DNA of 64,000 nt from Perkinsus olseni. Taxonomy: Eukaryota > Perkinsozoa > Perkinsida > Perkinsidae. Below the pieces are notes generated by a model that saw only the letters and a list, made by a program, of their open reading frames with translations, was not told where the DNA came from and made no database searches. Where the stretch lies: contig JABANP010000132.1 of NCBI GenBank assembly GCA_013115135.1, positions 1 through 64,000 on the forward strand, read 5' to 3'. Each line of letters opens with the position of its first letter. Within the stretch, counting starts at the first letter, position 1. This document shows positions 51,232 through 62,293 of the stretch, one piece after another. The translations under genes and the position numbers were made by a program.

Positions 51232-52879
51232 ATGTCGAACGCTAAAAACGCCACCACTGACGCTCCTGCTAAGGAGGCTGCCACCGCCCACACCAGGCCT
51301 CAGCCAGTCGATCGTGCTTACTATGAGAAGAAGATCGACAAGCTTAGTGAGGAGATCAAGGGCCTTCAAGCTAAGGTAGGACCACTAAGGCTGGGCCACT
51401 AGGCGGTGACTTGTATGGCTTGTCTTAGGTTCATGAGCTCAACGATCAAATCCACGGCAAGTCCGAGGGTAAGGAGGAGTTCCTTCGTAAGCGCGATCTG
51501 CTGAAGCAGCAGATGGACGAGCAGCAGAAGCTTGTGTCCGATCTGGAGACCAAGAGAAGCAAGACTCAGGATGGCATCCACGCCAAACAGACTGAGGTAA
51601 CCGTCTGCATCCGGTTTATTATTATGCTGCTCATTGCCTTGCTGTCTTAGGGTCGTCAACTCCGTGCTGAATTGAGCAGCATGCAGAAGAAGTTGGGCTT
51701 CTCGACTGAGGACCAAATCGATGATAAGATCGCCGATATCGAGTACAGGATGCACACCGAATCCTTGGACCTCAAAAAGGAGAAGGAATTGTAAGTCCCT
51801 CATTATCTTCTCGCGAACGTTCGCGTTGGAGTGGTATGTTACGATCAGGATGAAGCAGATCTCGGAGCTCAAGCAGACGAAGCCTCAGCTTAAGAAGTTT
51901 GACGCCATGAAGACCGCTTCCGGAGAGTATGATACCACCAACGTTGGACCCCTGAAGGCCAACTTGGAGGATATTAAGACGTGAGAGGAGCCACATCCTT
52001 ATAGGAATCTTTTCACTTGTGACGTCTTTTCAGTAACCTCAACAGCGCCCGTGACGAGAGGCGTAAGCTCCATGAGCAGTACTCCAAGCTCATGGACGGC
52101 CGTCGCAAGGCCATGGAGGGCATGTCCGACATTTTCGAGGCGCGTGAAAAGTTGAACAAGGAGATCAGGGCCAAATACGGTCAGATCAAGGAGCTCCGCG
52201 ACGAGCGCTCCGCCAAGATCAGCGCTTATACCGCTTGGGTTGCTGAGCAAAAGGAGAAGCGCGCCGCTCGCGAGAGAGAGGAGCGTGAAGCCAGATTGGC
52301 TGAGGAGGAGAAGAAGCGCGTTGAGGAGGAGCTCGAGAAGGAGAAGGTAGATTTTGAGTATGAGTCGGGCCATTGTGACTTGCCTGTGTGTTGTAGGAGA
52401 TCCCTTATCTCGCTGAGATTGAGTTGGTCGAGAACGCCATCAAGTACTGCAAGTCCTTGGCCCCTGAGGAGAAGAAGGAAGAGGCTGCCGCTAAGGCCGA
52501 CCTCCCTACCATTGATGGTGCTAAGGCCCTTGTTCAGAAGAAGGACAGAGCTCAGAACTACTACTATGCTCCCACCGTCCAGAAGAAGAAGGGCAAGCAC
52601 AACAAGCAGGGTTCCAGCCATTCTGCTTTCAAGCATGGCCTCGATACCCTCCAGCTCTTCGCTGACATGAAGGTTGATGCTCCCAAGAACAAGGATGACA
52701 TCCCTAAGTGCCTCGAGGATCTCAACAAGAGGCTCGGCGAGTACAAGGATCTCCAGAAGGTCGAGTACGAGAACCGCCAGAAGCGTCGTGAGGCTCGTGA
52801 AGCTGCTGCTAAGGCCGCTGCTGAGAAGGCTGATGAGACTGCTAAGCAGGCCACTGAGACCACCGAGGCTACCGCCTAA
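51232..52879 (+). CDS. BFR1: Bfr1-like protein (6 exons)
   Basis: Homologue of yeast Bfr1, a coiled-coil RNA-binding protein of polysomes and P-bodies linked to secretion and nuclear segregation. Exons 51232-51375, 51429-51596, 51651-51790, 51849-51980, 52034-52346 and 52397-52879 all join in phase, giving 459 aa; introns are 50-58 nt. Nearly the whole chain is coiled coil: YYEKKIDKLSEEIKGLQAK, FLRKRDLLKQQMDEQQKLV, KLNKEIRAKYGQIKELRDER, and an Arg/Glu run REREEREARLAEEEKK. A family-typical segment EIELVENAIKYCKSL precedes a basic patch (QKKKGKHNKQG). The C-terminus is Ala/Glu-rich. Strong codon regularity suggests high expression. Confidence 0.88.
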
Positions 52880-53771
52880 GTTTTTCTAAACCACATTTAT
52901 TGATATTCAATCCTCCTTCCCTCTCATTGTCATCGTCGTGGCGGTGGTGGTGTGGGGCGGGTTGTGTGGTTGGAAAGCCCAGTACGCCTCCTCGTGTTGT
53001 TGTTATCGAGCCTTAATGGTGGTAGTCATCATCATCGCTCCGCTGCTGCTGCACTATGGTTAAAGGCGACGATGGATTGTCGTTCTGCTTGCTGCTGCTG
53101 CTGCTACTCATGGTCTCCAAGTGGTGTGGCATCTACCTTTTTTTCTTTTTTCTGTTTTCCCTCTGTACGGTTGTGTATCGGTAGTTTTCACCCTGTCATC
53201 GAGGCCCGAGGCCTTAAGCTGCTTAACTGCCGCGTCGTTGACGATGTCAACAATACTGCCGTATGATTGGTCATTAAATACCCCCTACTGTTATCAGCCT
53301 TGTACCATGCCAACGCTTGCTACCAGAGTCGTAGGCACCCGTTTCGTGCAAGATTGGTGCTCACCAATTTGGCCACCTCGGGCCCATCTCCTTTCTTGTG
53401 GCACGCGCGTGGTACCCGATGGTAACAGTCGTCTTCGCCATCTCTGCTGCTGCTGCTGTTGGTCATCCTCTCTCCTAAGCACGTACACGGGTTTCAGTGT
53501 TCCGGTGATGATGATGTGGTTGTCACTTCCTTCTGCTTCTCCACCCTTACAACGACACGTGGGCGCTGCTGGCCAATGCTGGAAGCTGCTGCCAAACTTG
53601 CTGCGAGACGTTAGTGTCTGAATTCGTGTAAGATATGTTGAGTTGTGATCAAGTTGAAAGATACTATCTCGAGAGGAATCTTTGCGGTGCGTGATGCAAA
53701 CCTTCAGTGGGTAAATCTTTGATGACAACTCGTTCATCACTACAGAATAATAGAGAAAGGTAACGAAAGTT
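52880..53771. other. Intergenic, CTG/GTG-rich
   Basis: Simple-sequence tracts (GTGGTGG, CTGCTG, CATCATCAT) at 52930-53110 and 53440-53460. Open frames on both strands here reflect the repeats; no gene is supported. Confidence 0.45.
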
Positions 53772-54481
53772 GTGGAAGGAGTGGTATGGAATGGGCTGTT
53801 CCTCAGCACTTCAACGCCCAGCGTGAACCCGTCTACCAACCAGGAGTTAGTAGAAGAATGTCGCGACGAGGCACTTCAGTCAATGCGGTCCTTGCGGTAT
53901 TGGGAAAGAGCATCCGGAGCTTATAATAGCCAAATTAAGAAGGTAAGGAGAGATGTGGAAATTGCGATGTCTGGATGCGAGCGTGAATCAGATAGTGAGA
54001 CTGCTACATCGAGCGGAGCGCCAAGAGAGGGATTGGACCCCGCGCTTGGCTACCCATCGGATACTAGTTTGGTTGACGGCACAGACAGAAGTGGCTGTAG
54101 TAGCGCATCCGAGCCCAGCTAGGTAGAATGGAAGGTGTCCCTCAGGACTCAGTGAAAAGTGACGTACGTAAGGAGTTGGACCGGTACTCGGCCCAGTACG
54201 CTCGGGGCTCCATGAGCCACGGCCAGACTGCTGTTCGTACTGCCCTAGAGCACACGGGCCGTATAGCTCAGGAGATATATGCGCGTCTCTCGGCCTTCTG
54301 CTCCGACACTTACCCTCGAGCGATTGCGGGGATAATGCCTACTGGCTTCATGCAGCGGTTTATCAGCCCAGACTACTGGACTTGGATATGCTGGGCATGG
54401 ACTACGGTAATGAAGGGAAGGGCATTACCTGATAGGAAGGGACCTTTTCATCGACAATTTTCGGATGCTTCCGAATGTTAA
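53772..54481 (+). CDS. Unrecognised coding region, start and exon chain uncertain
   Basis: Protein-like pieces on the plus strand: ELVEECRDEALQSMRSLRYW (53845-53905), SVKSDVRKELDRYSAQYARG (54145-54210) and ALEHTGRIAQEIYARLSAFC (54240-54300). Then, in another frame, LDMLGMDYGNEGHYLIGRDL runs to LPNVK just before a GT at 54483. An acidic Ser-rich linker lies at 53960-54120. Further downstream, REYVQQYVKHDTALEPLRLP (about 54700) may be a later exon. No family recognised and no clear initiator; the gene may extend on to about 54900. Confidence 0.4.
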
Positions 54482-55424
54482 GGTGTGAGAACTCTTTAGT
54501 AGAGTGCTCGGTCAAAGAAACTGCTCAGCGCGGTTTGCGTGGGTGGGCAAGACTTATGCTGACATAAAGGACGCCACTCAATAGAAAAATTGTGCTCTTT
54601 CCAATGGTGTCCGCGGCGGTTGCTCACTCGTCGTGGTTAACGAGAAATCCGTGGTTGAGAAGTTCGGGTTTCTCCATTGATGATTCATCAGAGAACGTGA
54701 GTACGTGCAGCAGTATGTCAAGCATGATACGGCACTTGAGCCTCTGAGGCTTCCAAGAAAGACATCGTCGGCTTCTCACGCCTCCAGTAGAACTGAAGAT
54801 TCATGTGACGGCGGTGAGAACTTTATTAGTGAGACGCCGTTTAGATTGCCTTGTACAAGAGCTCAAGTGCCGTGTCGTGCCTGATGGACTAAGATTTTCG
54901 CACCAAACGTAGGTATTGCTGGCCCTCTTGCTGCGGCTAGCTGTGGGGCATCCGCTATTTTTTTACTCGCCCTCTGCCGCACACCAACAGCAATACATCT
55001 CAGCGTCATCATCATACCGCCAAGCAAGCGTTCGGCCGTCACCATCCCCCACTCGAATGAGTAAGCCATCGTAACGCTCATCACCATCGGGCAACCTCAA
55101 GTTCAGGTGACACCTCTAGTGGCGGTATCATCATGCTTGGCCCTCTCGTCCTCTTCGGGGACTATCCCATGACCTCCGGGTAACAGTCGCATGCACCGTC
55201 ATCATCAACACTGTCCCTCAGTTACGACTTCTTCATCCATCTCCTGCTATTCTTGGGCCCATTTCTTCTCCTGCGCTACTTGAACCGACGGCTTCAGTAT
55301 CGCCAGTAACATCACCTATACATTTGGACACCCTCCTTTGGAGTTTCTCTCTTTCCTTGGCCTTACTTCATCCAGGCTCCGGGCCACCCTCGGACGTAGT
55401 TGCTTATTTTTCCGCCCCCTTGCT

Positions 55425-56994
55425 ATGCCGGTGGTGATCGTCGGTGGCGGTATCATGGCAGCATCGACTGCCTACTACCTCGCTACACTTGGGAAGTCGA
55501 GCATTATAATAGAGCGAGGAGACAGTGGGGTGCTCGGCCAGTGGCAAGGCAGGTGGGGCCTCAGGCTAGTTCACTGTGTACTTGACCATCCATGGACCAC
55601 AAAACTCCGCCCAGTTCCGGATCTTCCACTTCAAAGGCTGAGTTTATTTTTCCTATCAGGCGGATTCCTGGCTAGAGGCTGGTGCTCCTCGGGCCCCACA
55701 CGCCAGCTGCACTACCGGGGCTTCGACCTCATACGGCAGTATGCCCAGCAGCATAACTTGGAATCCTACAGAGATCTCCCGACCGCTCAAACTGAGGTCC
55801 TAACCCGTTGGACTCGGCGTGCTCGAGGCGGGTGTCAGATTCACCGCAGCAAGAGGAGGAAGAGTGATGGGCAATGCTCGTGGCTGGACAAGGGGACTAC
55901 ACGATCCAGCCTTATGGACTCCGGAGACGGCTCAGGTGAGCTGCAGCTTCTCCTGTTGCTAGTCTGGATGGGTCGATTAGATAACACCGTTGGAGCTCAC
56001 TGAGTCGCTGATAGCGGAAGCTACGAATCTAGGGATGTTGGAACTGCGAACAGGTGCCAAGGCGATGGATGTTGTTATGGGGGAAGACGGCAAGGTGGGG
56101 AGTCTCGTCGCCCACTAGGTCCAGGGTCCTTAGTGATGTTCCAGCAGGCCGTTACTGGCGTAGTGTTGGACGATGGCTGTGTGGTTCACGGATCAGAGGT
56201 CATCCTAGCGATGGGAGCATGGTCGTGCGAAGTTGAGGCCTGGTCCGACGACGCCGCTGCAGTCGAGTGCATTTAGTACGTCCTCCGTATCAGGCCCGCC
56301 TTACAGGGTAAAGTGCGAATGCCGATGAGTGGCATCAAGAGTAGCAGTCTAGTGTATAGGGATACTCGGATGCCTGCTGTACCCGACCCACATGCCCTCT
56401 TCTGGTACTCACCTCACCAGCGTCCTTCGGGTGCCACTGCAGTCGATCAGTTCTGATGATGCCAATGGCTGCCATCTGGAAGTCTACCCTCGTCCGGACG
56501 GTGATATCTATATTTGCGGGTTGGGTGGCTCCCCTCAGCTGCGGCCGGAGGACCTTCGATCTCTGAACCCGAGCGACGTACAGCCGGAGCTGAGCAGGGC
56601 GGCGGCGGGCCACAAGGTGGGCATCTTCTGCTGTTGAGGGACGCGGATGGTTCTTGTTGTTGTCAGTCCCTGTCCACTATGACATCACTAATCGATAGTG
56701 GGAAGGGTCCTGATATCAAGCAAGCTTGCCTGAGACCGATACTACCCGATGCTCTGCCCGCTATCGGTCGGCTGTCTGACAGCATCAACAATCTGTGAGG
56801 GCGGCGGACGCGGTCGTGTGAAGCCCATGCATCAGGACGGCCTTTGCAGATACATCGTAGCGGGTCATAACTGTTGGGGCATACTCTGGTCCCTCGTCTC
56901 GGGAGAGGCTATGGCTGAGCTAGTTGTTCATGGCAGACCGAAGCACATCAGTTTAACTAACTTTGAGCCCACTAGATTCACAACTCTGCCATGA
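55425..56994 (+). CDS. FAD-dependent oxidoreductase (DAO/FOXRED-like)
   Basis: Flavoprotein of the D-amino-acid-oxidase superfamily. The ATG at 55425 opens directly on the FAD-binding Rossmann fold: MPVVIVGGGIMAASTAYYLA, then SSIIIERG. After short introns: GGFLARGWC (the serine/glycine loop seen in Tda3/FOXRED-type proteins), LHYRGFDLIRQYAQQHNLES, ELTESLIAEATNLGMLELRT, GCVVHGSEVILAMGAWSCEV, and the C-terminal signature DALPAIGRLSDS... with YIVAGHNCWGILWSLVSGEA, ending at 56994. The third G of the GxGxxG motif is replaced (GGGIMA), which occurs in this family. Substrate unknown; related proteins oxidise amino-acid-like compounds. Exon joins are partly resolved. An in-frame upstream start at 55338 would add 29 residues. 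Confidence 0.72.
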
Positions 56995-57659
56995 TGATTC
57001 CTGTTTCCTATTGTGAATCCCTCGTAGTGTTGGACCCGGCTCTTCGTGGTACTGTGTGGCTCTCTTGTCGAGCTAACATCAGTATCCACATGTACACGAT
57101 CTTCTCCTCGAAACTGCAGTGAGGGCGTCTCCAGGGCTGCGGGCAGCATTAACCGCTCTCCTAGTAGACAGTCCTTTACCGCCTTGTCTCACCAGTTCTG
57201 CCCACTTTTTGTTCTAGTAAAAATCTTTGTCGGAGGATGATCAGGGACATCCCCCAACATACGCCTTAGTGCCATCACTTTCACGAACATTAGCTCTCTG
57301 AATCGAGTATCATTTCGACATGACGTGCTGCTTGTAAGCTGGCCGGCTAGTATCTCAATTGCAGCGGACGAAACTCCTAATTCGAGTAGCGCGGGGGCGG
57401 AAGAACGCTGTGTTCTCGATTATACTGCAACGATATTGATGTCAGCGCGCCGAAGGATTTGTTCCGTTGCGACATTCCTTCTCCCGGGGTGTGTGGAGGC
57501 AGAATATGTGTTCATCAGCTGCAGCGGACAGGGGACAGTATTGTGTGACGGCCATCCCCACCGCTACCTCATGAGAAGCACTTCTTCGTTGCTTTAGAGA
57601 GTTGCCTTGAAATTACTCACGGAACGTTGTAGCATTTCATTTTCGATAATACTTTCGGT
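56995..57659. other. Intergenic, no gene recognised
   Basis: Short frames only. 57600-57659 directly precedes the ABC-F start and is AT-rich, presumably its promoter and 5' leader. Confidence 0.4.
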
Positions 57660-59744
57660 ATGGTACGATCATCAAAGCGTGTAGCCAACCGCGGTCACAA
57701 GAAGAAGAAGGCAGAAGGAGACAGCAGCTCCTCCTCCGCCGCTGAGAAGGCGGCACCCAAGATTCAAGACGCTCAACTGGCTCAGATCGCCAAGTTTGGG
57801 TTACCGTCGGGTTTGTCTAGCCTTGCTGATGCTGATGACTTTACAGCCCGATGGCTTGAATGCCTGGCTGAAGGACGGCAGTGGGGCGGGGCATCTTACG
57901 GTGGACGAGGCGTGCAGGTCCACAACAGCGGTGATGTCATCATCGATAATGTTACTTTATGTTATGTCGGCAAGACCGGGAGCACGTACTTGTTGGAGAA
58001 TGCGAAAGTCCAATTTCTAAAGGGGCACTGTTATGGTCTTATTGGTGTCAATGGTGCTGGCAAGACGACTCTGCTAAGACGCCTGGCCTCTTTCACTCTA
58101 CCCGGTACTCCCTTGCACTTGAAGTATGCTTACGTGGCCCAGGAGCTCACACCACCCCCTGAGAAGGAGGCTCTCACTACTTTGGACTACACTGTGGCTG
58201 CCGATGTGGAAAGGGCATTGTTGATGAAGGAGGACGCTGACTTGAATGAGAAGCTTACCTCGGGCGCTGATATGACGGACGAAGAGGTCGAGAGGGTTAC
58301 GGAGGTGGTTGAACAGCTAGACGCCATTGGAGCCGATCAAGCTGAGGACCGTGCTCGAGCAGTCTTGAAGGGTCTGGGTTTCCCTGAGAGGCTCATAGAC
58401 GCTCCGGTGAAGCATCTTTCTGGTGGATGGTTGCTCCGAGTAGAGCTCGCCAGGGCCATCAGTATGCGGCCTGATGTCCTCCTGTTGGATGAGCCGACCA
58501 ACCATTTGGACCTTCATGCCAAGTGGTGGCTGACTGAATGGCTTCGGGAGAAGAAGGACCAGCTCGTTACGGTTATTGTTAGTCACGACTCTGAGTTCAT
58601 GGACGAGGTTTGCACGGACATCTGTCGAGTCGACTCCTTCAACAAGAAGCTTGTCTACTACACAGGAAACTTCACTTCCTTCCGAGAGCAGTTGGATGCT
58701 CGAACGACGAGGCTCACGGGGGCACTCGAGGCTCAGCAGAAACAGAAGGAGAAAGCGGCGGCTTTCATACAGAGCAACAAGCACTCGGACGATCCCAACA
58801 AACAGAAGCAAGCAGCGGAGCGGTTGAAGAAGATGGACAGGCTCAACTTCTATCGAGAGGATGGGAGGAAGTTTAAAAAGTTCTCGTTGAAGGTCCTCTC
58901 CGAGGATGCGGTTAGATTGCCGGAATATCTGGACGCGAAGGTGTCGAACATGGCCTCGAGCAACAAGGTGGAGAACTTCAAGTTCAAGTTCTTGCAACCA
59001 GCCGATATCGACAAGGACCTCTACATTATGAAGAATGGCGTCATTGGTTACGATAAGGAGCCTATCGTTGGTCATGTCTCATTCAGTGTCCAAATGGGCG
59101 CGAGGATCATCTTAGTCGGCCCTAACGGTGCCGGTAAAACTACCCTCATGAGTGTTCTCAAGGATGATGGTGTAGCTACGAAGATATCTGGTGGTCGACG
59201 AGTGGAGAATCGATGCCGAGTAGCTTTGGTCAGCCAGCATCATCTCCAGAAAATGAAGGATTTCCTCGAGATCTCCCCTGTTGAGTACTTCAAACATGAG
59301 CGGCCAGAAGAAGCAAATCTATCCAATCAGGAGATATGCAACTTCCTCGGTTCCTTTGGTCTCGGGCGGTTCGCCCTCTCCTCTGTGATCGGGCAGCTCT
59401 CAGGTGGTCAGCGGGCTAGACTCGATTTAGCCGTCGCTGTAGCGGCGCGGCCTCATCTACTGCTTCTGGATGAGCCTACAAACCACTTGGACGTCGTCAG
59501 CCAGGAAGCCCTTGCCAAGGCATTGGAGACCTTTGACGGTGCAGTAGTGGCCGTCACACATTCTGAAGCTTTCATGGCCGCTCTCCGCCCGACTCAGTTA
59601 TGGTCGATTGAGAAGGGCCGATTCTCGGCTACCCCTGTGGAGAATGAGGAGGAGTTCAATGAAGCCTTCGGTGAATATAAGAAACGTGTCGTCAAAGAGG
59701 CTCGTAAACTCATCAAAGCTTCCAAGCTCAACGGTGTATTGTAA
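57660..59744 (+). CDS. ABC-F family ATPase (two nucleotide-binding domains)
   Basis: Soluble twin-ATPase ABC protein of the ABCF/GCN20/ARB1 type, acting on ribosomes, with no membrane domain. One exon, 694 aa. A Lys-rich N-terminal tail (VANRGHKKKKAEG) precedes NBD1: Walker A GVNGAGKTT, signature LSGGW, Walker B with linker LLLDEPTNHLD. A charged linker of about 90 residues follows, with YTGNFTSFREQLDARTTRLT and KHSDDPNKQKQAAERLKKMD. NBD2: Walker A GPNGAGKTT, signature LSGGQRARLDLAV, LLLDEPTNHLD and the switch VAVTHSEAFM. NBD1 has W in place of the usual Q after LSGG. The lack of introns contrasts with most neighbours. ARB1/ABCF2-like is the likeliest subgroup, not certain. The convergent tRNA-Trp array begins about 300 bp downstream. 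Confidence 0.93.
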   Translation: MVRSSKRVANRGHKKKKAEGDSSSSSAAEKAAPKIQDAQLAQIAKFGLPSGLSSLADADDFTARWLECLAEGRQWGGASYGGRGVQVHNSGDVIIDNVTLCYVGKTGSTYLLENAKVQFLKGHCYGLIGVNGAGKTTLLRRLASFTLPGTPLHLKYAYVAQELTPPPEKEALTTLDYTVAADVERALLMKEDADLNEKLTSGADMTDEEVERVTEVVEQLDAIGADQAEDRARAVLKGLGFPERLIDAPVKHLSGGWLLRVELARAISMRPDVLLLDEPTNHLDLHAKWWLTEWLREKKDQLVTVIVSHDSEFMDEVCTDICRVDSFNKKLVYYTGNFTSFREQLDARTTRLTGALEAQQKQKEKAAAFIQSNKHSDDPNKQKQAAERLKKMDRLNFYREDGRKFKKFSLKVLSEDAVRLPEYLDAKVSNMASSNKVENFKFKFLQPADIDKDLYIMKNGVIGYDKEPIVGHVSFSVQMGARIILVGPNGAGKTTLMSVLKDDGVATKISGGRRVENRCRVALVSQHHLQKMKDFLEISPVEYFKHERPEEANLSNQEICNFLGSFGLGRFALSSVIGQLSGGQRARLDLAVAVAARPHLLLLDEPTNHLDVVSQEALAKALETFDGAVVAVTHSEAFMAALRPTQLWSIEKGRFSATPVENEEEFNEAFGEYKKRVVKEARKLIKASKLNGVL

Positions 59745-60045
59745 ACCAGTTGACAGATTGTGCTCAACAATCGTCCACTTTCCACTTATTTTCTCGTGTC
59801 GAGTTCATAGTGTCATTGGGTGGATAACTCGGAGTGACACGTGGATAGAACGTAACGCCGAGACCTGCTTCAACCGCTACACGAAATCAAAAACATCCTG
59901 ATCAGCGGTCTATTCAAGTGCTTCTCGTTTCCGGGTTCCGAGTTCGAGGGCGATTAGCTGGGTACCGATTCCGAATGGTTGGTGCAGGATGAAATACAGG
60001 CAAAACATACGCAACATGGAGCAGCGTCCTCGCAAGATTCGCATT
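59745..60045. other. Spacer between ABC-F and tRNA array
   Basis: No gene. On the minus strand the first run of four T downstream of the array lies at 60005-60002, about 41 nt past the last tRNA, a possible Pol III terminator for the array. Confidence 0.5.
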
Positions 60046-60117
60046 TGACCCCGGCCCGATTCGAACGGACAACCTTCTGATCTGGAGTCAGATGCGCTAC
60101 CGTTGCGCCACAGGGCC
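60046..60117 (-). tRNA. tRNA-Trp (CCA), unit 1
   Basis: The anticodon arm TCTGA-CTCCAGA-TCAGA gives CCA. Acceptor GGCCCTG pairs with CGGGGTC (two G-T wobbles), discriminator A; T-arm GTCCG-TTCGAAT-CGGGC; D-arm GGCGCAACGGTAGCGC region intact. 72 nt, no intron, no encoded CCA tail. It closely resembles the eukaryotic cytosolic tRNA-Trp. This is the 3'-most unit in transcription order; its 3' flank differs from the other units. Confidence 0.97.
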
Positions 60118-60181
60118 GAACTAGAAGTCGTCGCCAAGTTCGGGAGGCAATACAAAGCATCTCCCACATAAGTTTTACATA

Positions 60182-60253
60182 TGACCCCGGCCCGATTCGA
60201 ACGGACAACCTTCTGATCTGGAGTCAGATGCGCTACCGTTGCGCCACAGGGCC
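60182..60253 (-). tRNA. tRNA-Trp (CCA), unit 2
   Basis: Same 72 nt as unit 1. The spacer on its low side (60118-60181) carries the AGAAG variant. Confidence 0.96.
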
Positions 60254-60317
60254 GAACTGGGCGTCGTCGCCATGTTCGGGAGGCAATACAAAGCATCTCC
60301 CACATAAGTTTTACATA

Positions 60318-60389
60318 TGACCCCGGCCCGATTCGAACGGACAACCTTCTGATCTGGAGTCAGATGCGCTACCGTTGCGCCACAGGGCC
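60318..60389 (-). tRNA. tRNA-Trp (CCA), unit 3
   Basis: Same 72 nt. The low-side spacer has the GGGCG...GCCATG form. Confidence 0.96.
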
Positions 60390-60453
60390 GAACTAGAAGT
60401 CGTCGCCATGTTCGGGAGGCAATACAAAGCATCTCCCACATAAGTTTTACATA

Positions 60454-60525
60454 TGACCCCGGCCCGATTCGAACGGACAACCTTCTGATCTGGAGTCAGA
60501 TGCGCTACCGTTGCGCCACAGGGCC
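60454..60525 (-). tRNA. tRNA-Trp (CCA), unit 4
   Basis: Same 72 nt. The low-side spacer has AGAAG with GCCATG. Confidence 0.96.
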
Positions 60526-60589
60526 GAACTGGGCGTCGTCGCCATGTTCGGGAGGCAATACAAAGCATCTCCCACATAAGTTTTACATA

Positions 60590-60661
60590 TGACCCCGGCC
60601 CGATTCGAACGGACAACCTTCTGATCTGGAGTCAGATGCGCTACCGTTGCGCCACAGGGCC
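60590..60661 (-). tRNA. tRNA-Trp (CCA), unit 5
   Basis: Same 72 nt; GGGCG/GCCATG spacer. Confidence 0.96.
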
Positions 60662-60725
60662 GAACTGGGCGTCGTCGCCATGTTCGGGAGGCAATACAAA
60701 GCATCTCCCACATAAGTTTTACATA

Positions 60726-60797
60726 TGACCCCGGCCCGATTCGAACGGACAACCTTCTGATCTGGAGTCAGATGCGCTACCGTTGCGCCACAGGGCC
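60726..60797 (-). tRNA. tRNA-Trp (CCA), unit 6
   Basis: Same 72 nt; GGGCG/GCCATG spacer. Confidence 0.96.
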
Positions 60798-60861
60798 GAA
60801 CTGGGCGTCGTCGCCATGTTCGGGAGGCAATACAAAGCATCTCCCACATAAGTTTTACATA

Positions 60862-60933
60862 TGACCCCGGCCCGATTCGAACGGACAACCTTCTGATCTG
60901 GAGTCAGATGCGCTACCGTTGCGCCACAGGGCC
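60862..60933 (-). tRNA. tRNA-Trp (CCA), unit 7
   Basis: Same 72 nt; GGGCG/GCCATG spacer. Confidence 0.96.
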
Positions 60934-60998
60934 GAACTGGGCGTCGTCGCCATGTTCGGGAGGCAATACAAAGCATCTCCCACATAAGTTTTTACATA

Positions 60999-61070
60999 TG
61001 ACCCCGGCCCGATTCGAACGGACAACCTTCTGATCTGGAGTCAGATGCGCTACCGTTGCGCCACAGGGCC
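60999..61070 (-). tRNA. tRNA-Trp (CCA), unit 8
   Basis: Same 72 nt. One extra T in the low-side spacer makes this step 137 bp. Confidence 0.96.
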
Positions 61071-61134
61071 GAACTGGGCGTCGTCGGCAAGTTCGGGAGG
61101 CAATACAAAGCATCTCCCACATGAGTTTTACATA

Positions 61135-61206
61135 TGACCCCGGCCCGATTCGAACGGACAACCTTCTGATCTGGAGTCAGATGCGCTACCGTTGCGCCAC
61201 AGGGCC
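61135..61206 (-). tRNA. tRNA-Trp (CCA), unit 9
   Basis: Same 72 nt. The low-side spacer has GGCAAG and CATGAG in place of CATAAG. Confidence 0.96.
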
Positions 61207-61270
61207 GAACTGGGCGTCGTCGCCATGTTCGGGAGGCAATACAAAGCATCTCCCACATAAGTTTTACATA

Positions 61271-61342
61271 TGACCCCGGCCCGATTCGAACGGACAACCT
61301 TCTGATCTGGAGTCAGATGCGCTACCGTTGCGCCACAGGGCC
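61271..61342 (-). tRNA. tRNA-Trp (CCA), unit 10
   Basis: Same 72 nt; GCCATG spacer. Confidence 0.96.
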
Positions 61343-61406
61343 GAACTGGGCGTCGTCGCCATGTTCGGGAGGCAATACAAAGCATCTCCCACATAAGTTT
61401 TACATA

Positions 61407-61478
61407 TGACCCCGGCCCGATTCGAACGGACAACCTTCTGATCTGGAGTCAGATGCGCTACCGTTGCGCCACAGGGCC
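61407..61478 (-). tRNA. tRNA-Trp (CCA), unit 11
   Basis: Same 72 nt; GCCATG spacer. Confidence 0.96.
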
Positions 61479-61542
61479 GAACTGGGCGTCGTCGGCAAGT
61501 TCGGGAGGCAATACAAAGCATCTCCCACATAAGTTTTACATA

Positions 61543-61614
61543 TGACCCCGGCCCGATTCGAACGGACAACCTTCTGATCTGGAGTCAGATGCGCTACCGT
61601 TGCGCCACAGGGCC
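61543..61614 (-). tRNA. tRNA-Trp (CCA), unit 12
   Basis: Same 72 nt. The GGCAAG spacer type starts here and continues through unit 16. Confidence 0.96.
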
Positions 61615-61678
61615 GAACTGGGCGTCGTCGGCAAGTTCGGGAGGCAATACAAAGCATCTCCCACATAAGTTTTACATA

Positions 61679-61750
61679 TGACCCCGGCCCGATTCGAACG
61701 GACAACCTTCTGATCTGGAGTCAGATGCGCTACCGTTGCGCCACAGGGCC
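61679..61750 (-). tRNA. tRNA-Trp (CCA), unit 13
   Basis: Same 72 nt; GGCAAG spacer. Confidence 0.96.
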
Positions 61751-61814
61751 GAACTGGGCGTCGTCGGCAAGTTCGGGAGGCAATACAAAGCATCTCCCAC
61801 ATAAGTTTTACATA

Positions 61815-61886
61815 TGACCCCGGCCCGATTCGAACGGACAACCTTCTGATCTGGAGTCAGATGCGCTACCGTTGCGCCACAGGGCC
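61815..61886 (-). tRNA. tRNA-Trp (CCA), unit 14
   Basis: Same 72 nt; GGCAAG spacer. Confidence 0.96.
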
Positions 61887-61950
61887 GAACTGGGCGTCGT
61901 CGGCAAGTTCGGGAGGCAATACAAAGCATCTCCCACATAAGTTTTACATA

Positions 61951-62022
61951 TGACCCCGGCCCGATTCGAACGGACAACCTTCTGATCTGGAGTCAGATGC
62001 GCTACCGTTGCGCCACAGGGCC
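61951..62022 (-). tRNA. tRNA-Trp (CCA), unit 15
   Basis: Same 72 nt; GGCAAG spacer. Confidence 0.96.
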
Positions 62023-62086
62023 GAACTGGGCGTCGTCGGCAAGTTCGGGAGGCAATACAAAGCATCTCCCACATGAGTTTTACATA

Positions 62087-62158
62087 TGACCCCGGCCCGA
62101 TTCGAACGGACAACCTTCTGATCTGGAGTCAGATGCGCTACCGTTGCGCCACAGGGCC
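62087..62158 (-). tRNA. tRNA-Trp (CCA), unit 16
   Basis: Same 72 nt; GGCAAG spacer with CATGAG, as at unit 9. Confidence 0.96.
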
Positions 62159-62221
62159 GAACTGGGCGTTTCACCAAGTTCAGGAGGCAATACAAAGCAT
62201 CTCCCACATAAGTTTTTCATA

Positions 62222-62293
62222 TGACCCCGGCCCGATTCGAACGGACAACCTTCTGATCTGGAGTCAGATGCGCTACCGTTGCGCCACAGGGCC
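62222..62293 (-). tRNA. tRNA-Trp (CCA), unit 17
   Basis: Same 72 nt. The low-side spacer is diverged (TTTCACC, CAGG for CGGG) and one base shorter. Confidence 0.96.

Noticed and set aside
58317..59075. 252-codon minus-strand frame inside the ABC-F gene
   Set aside because: Antisense shadow of a well-supported coding sequence.
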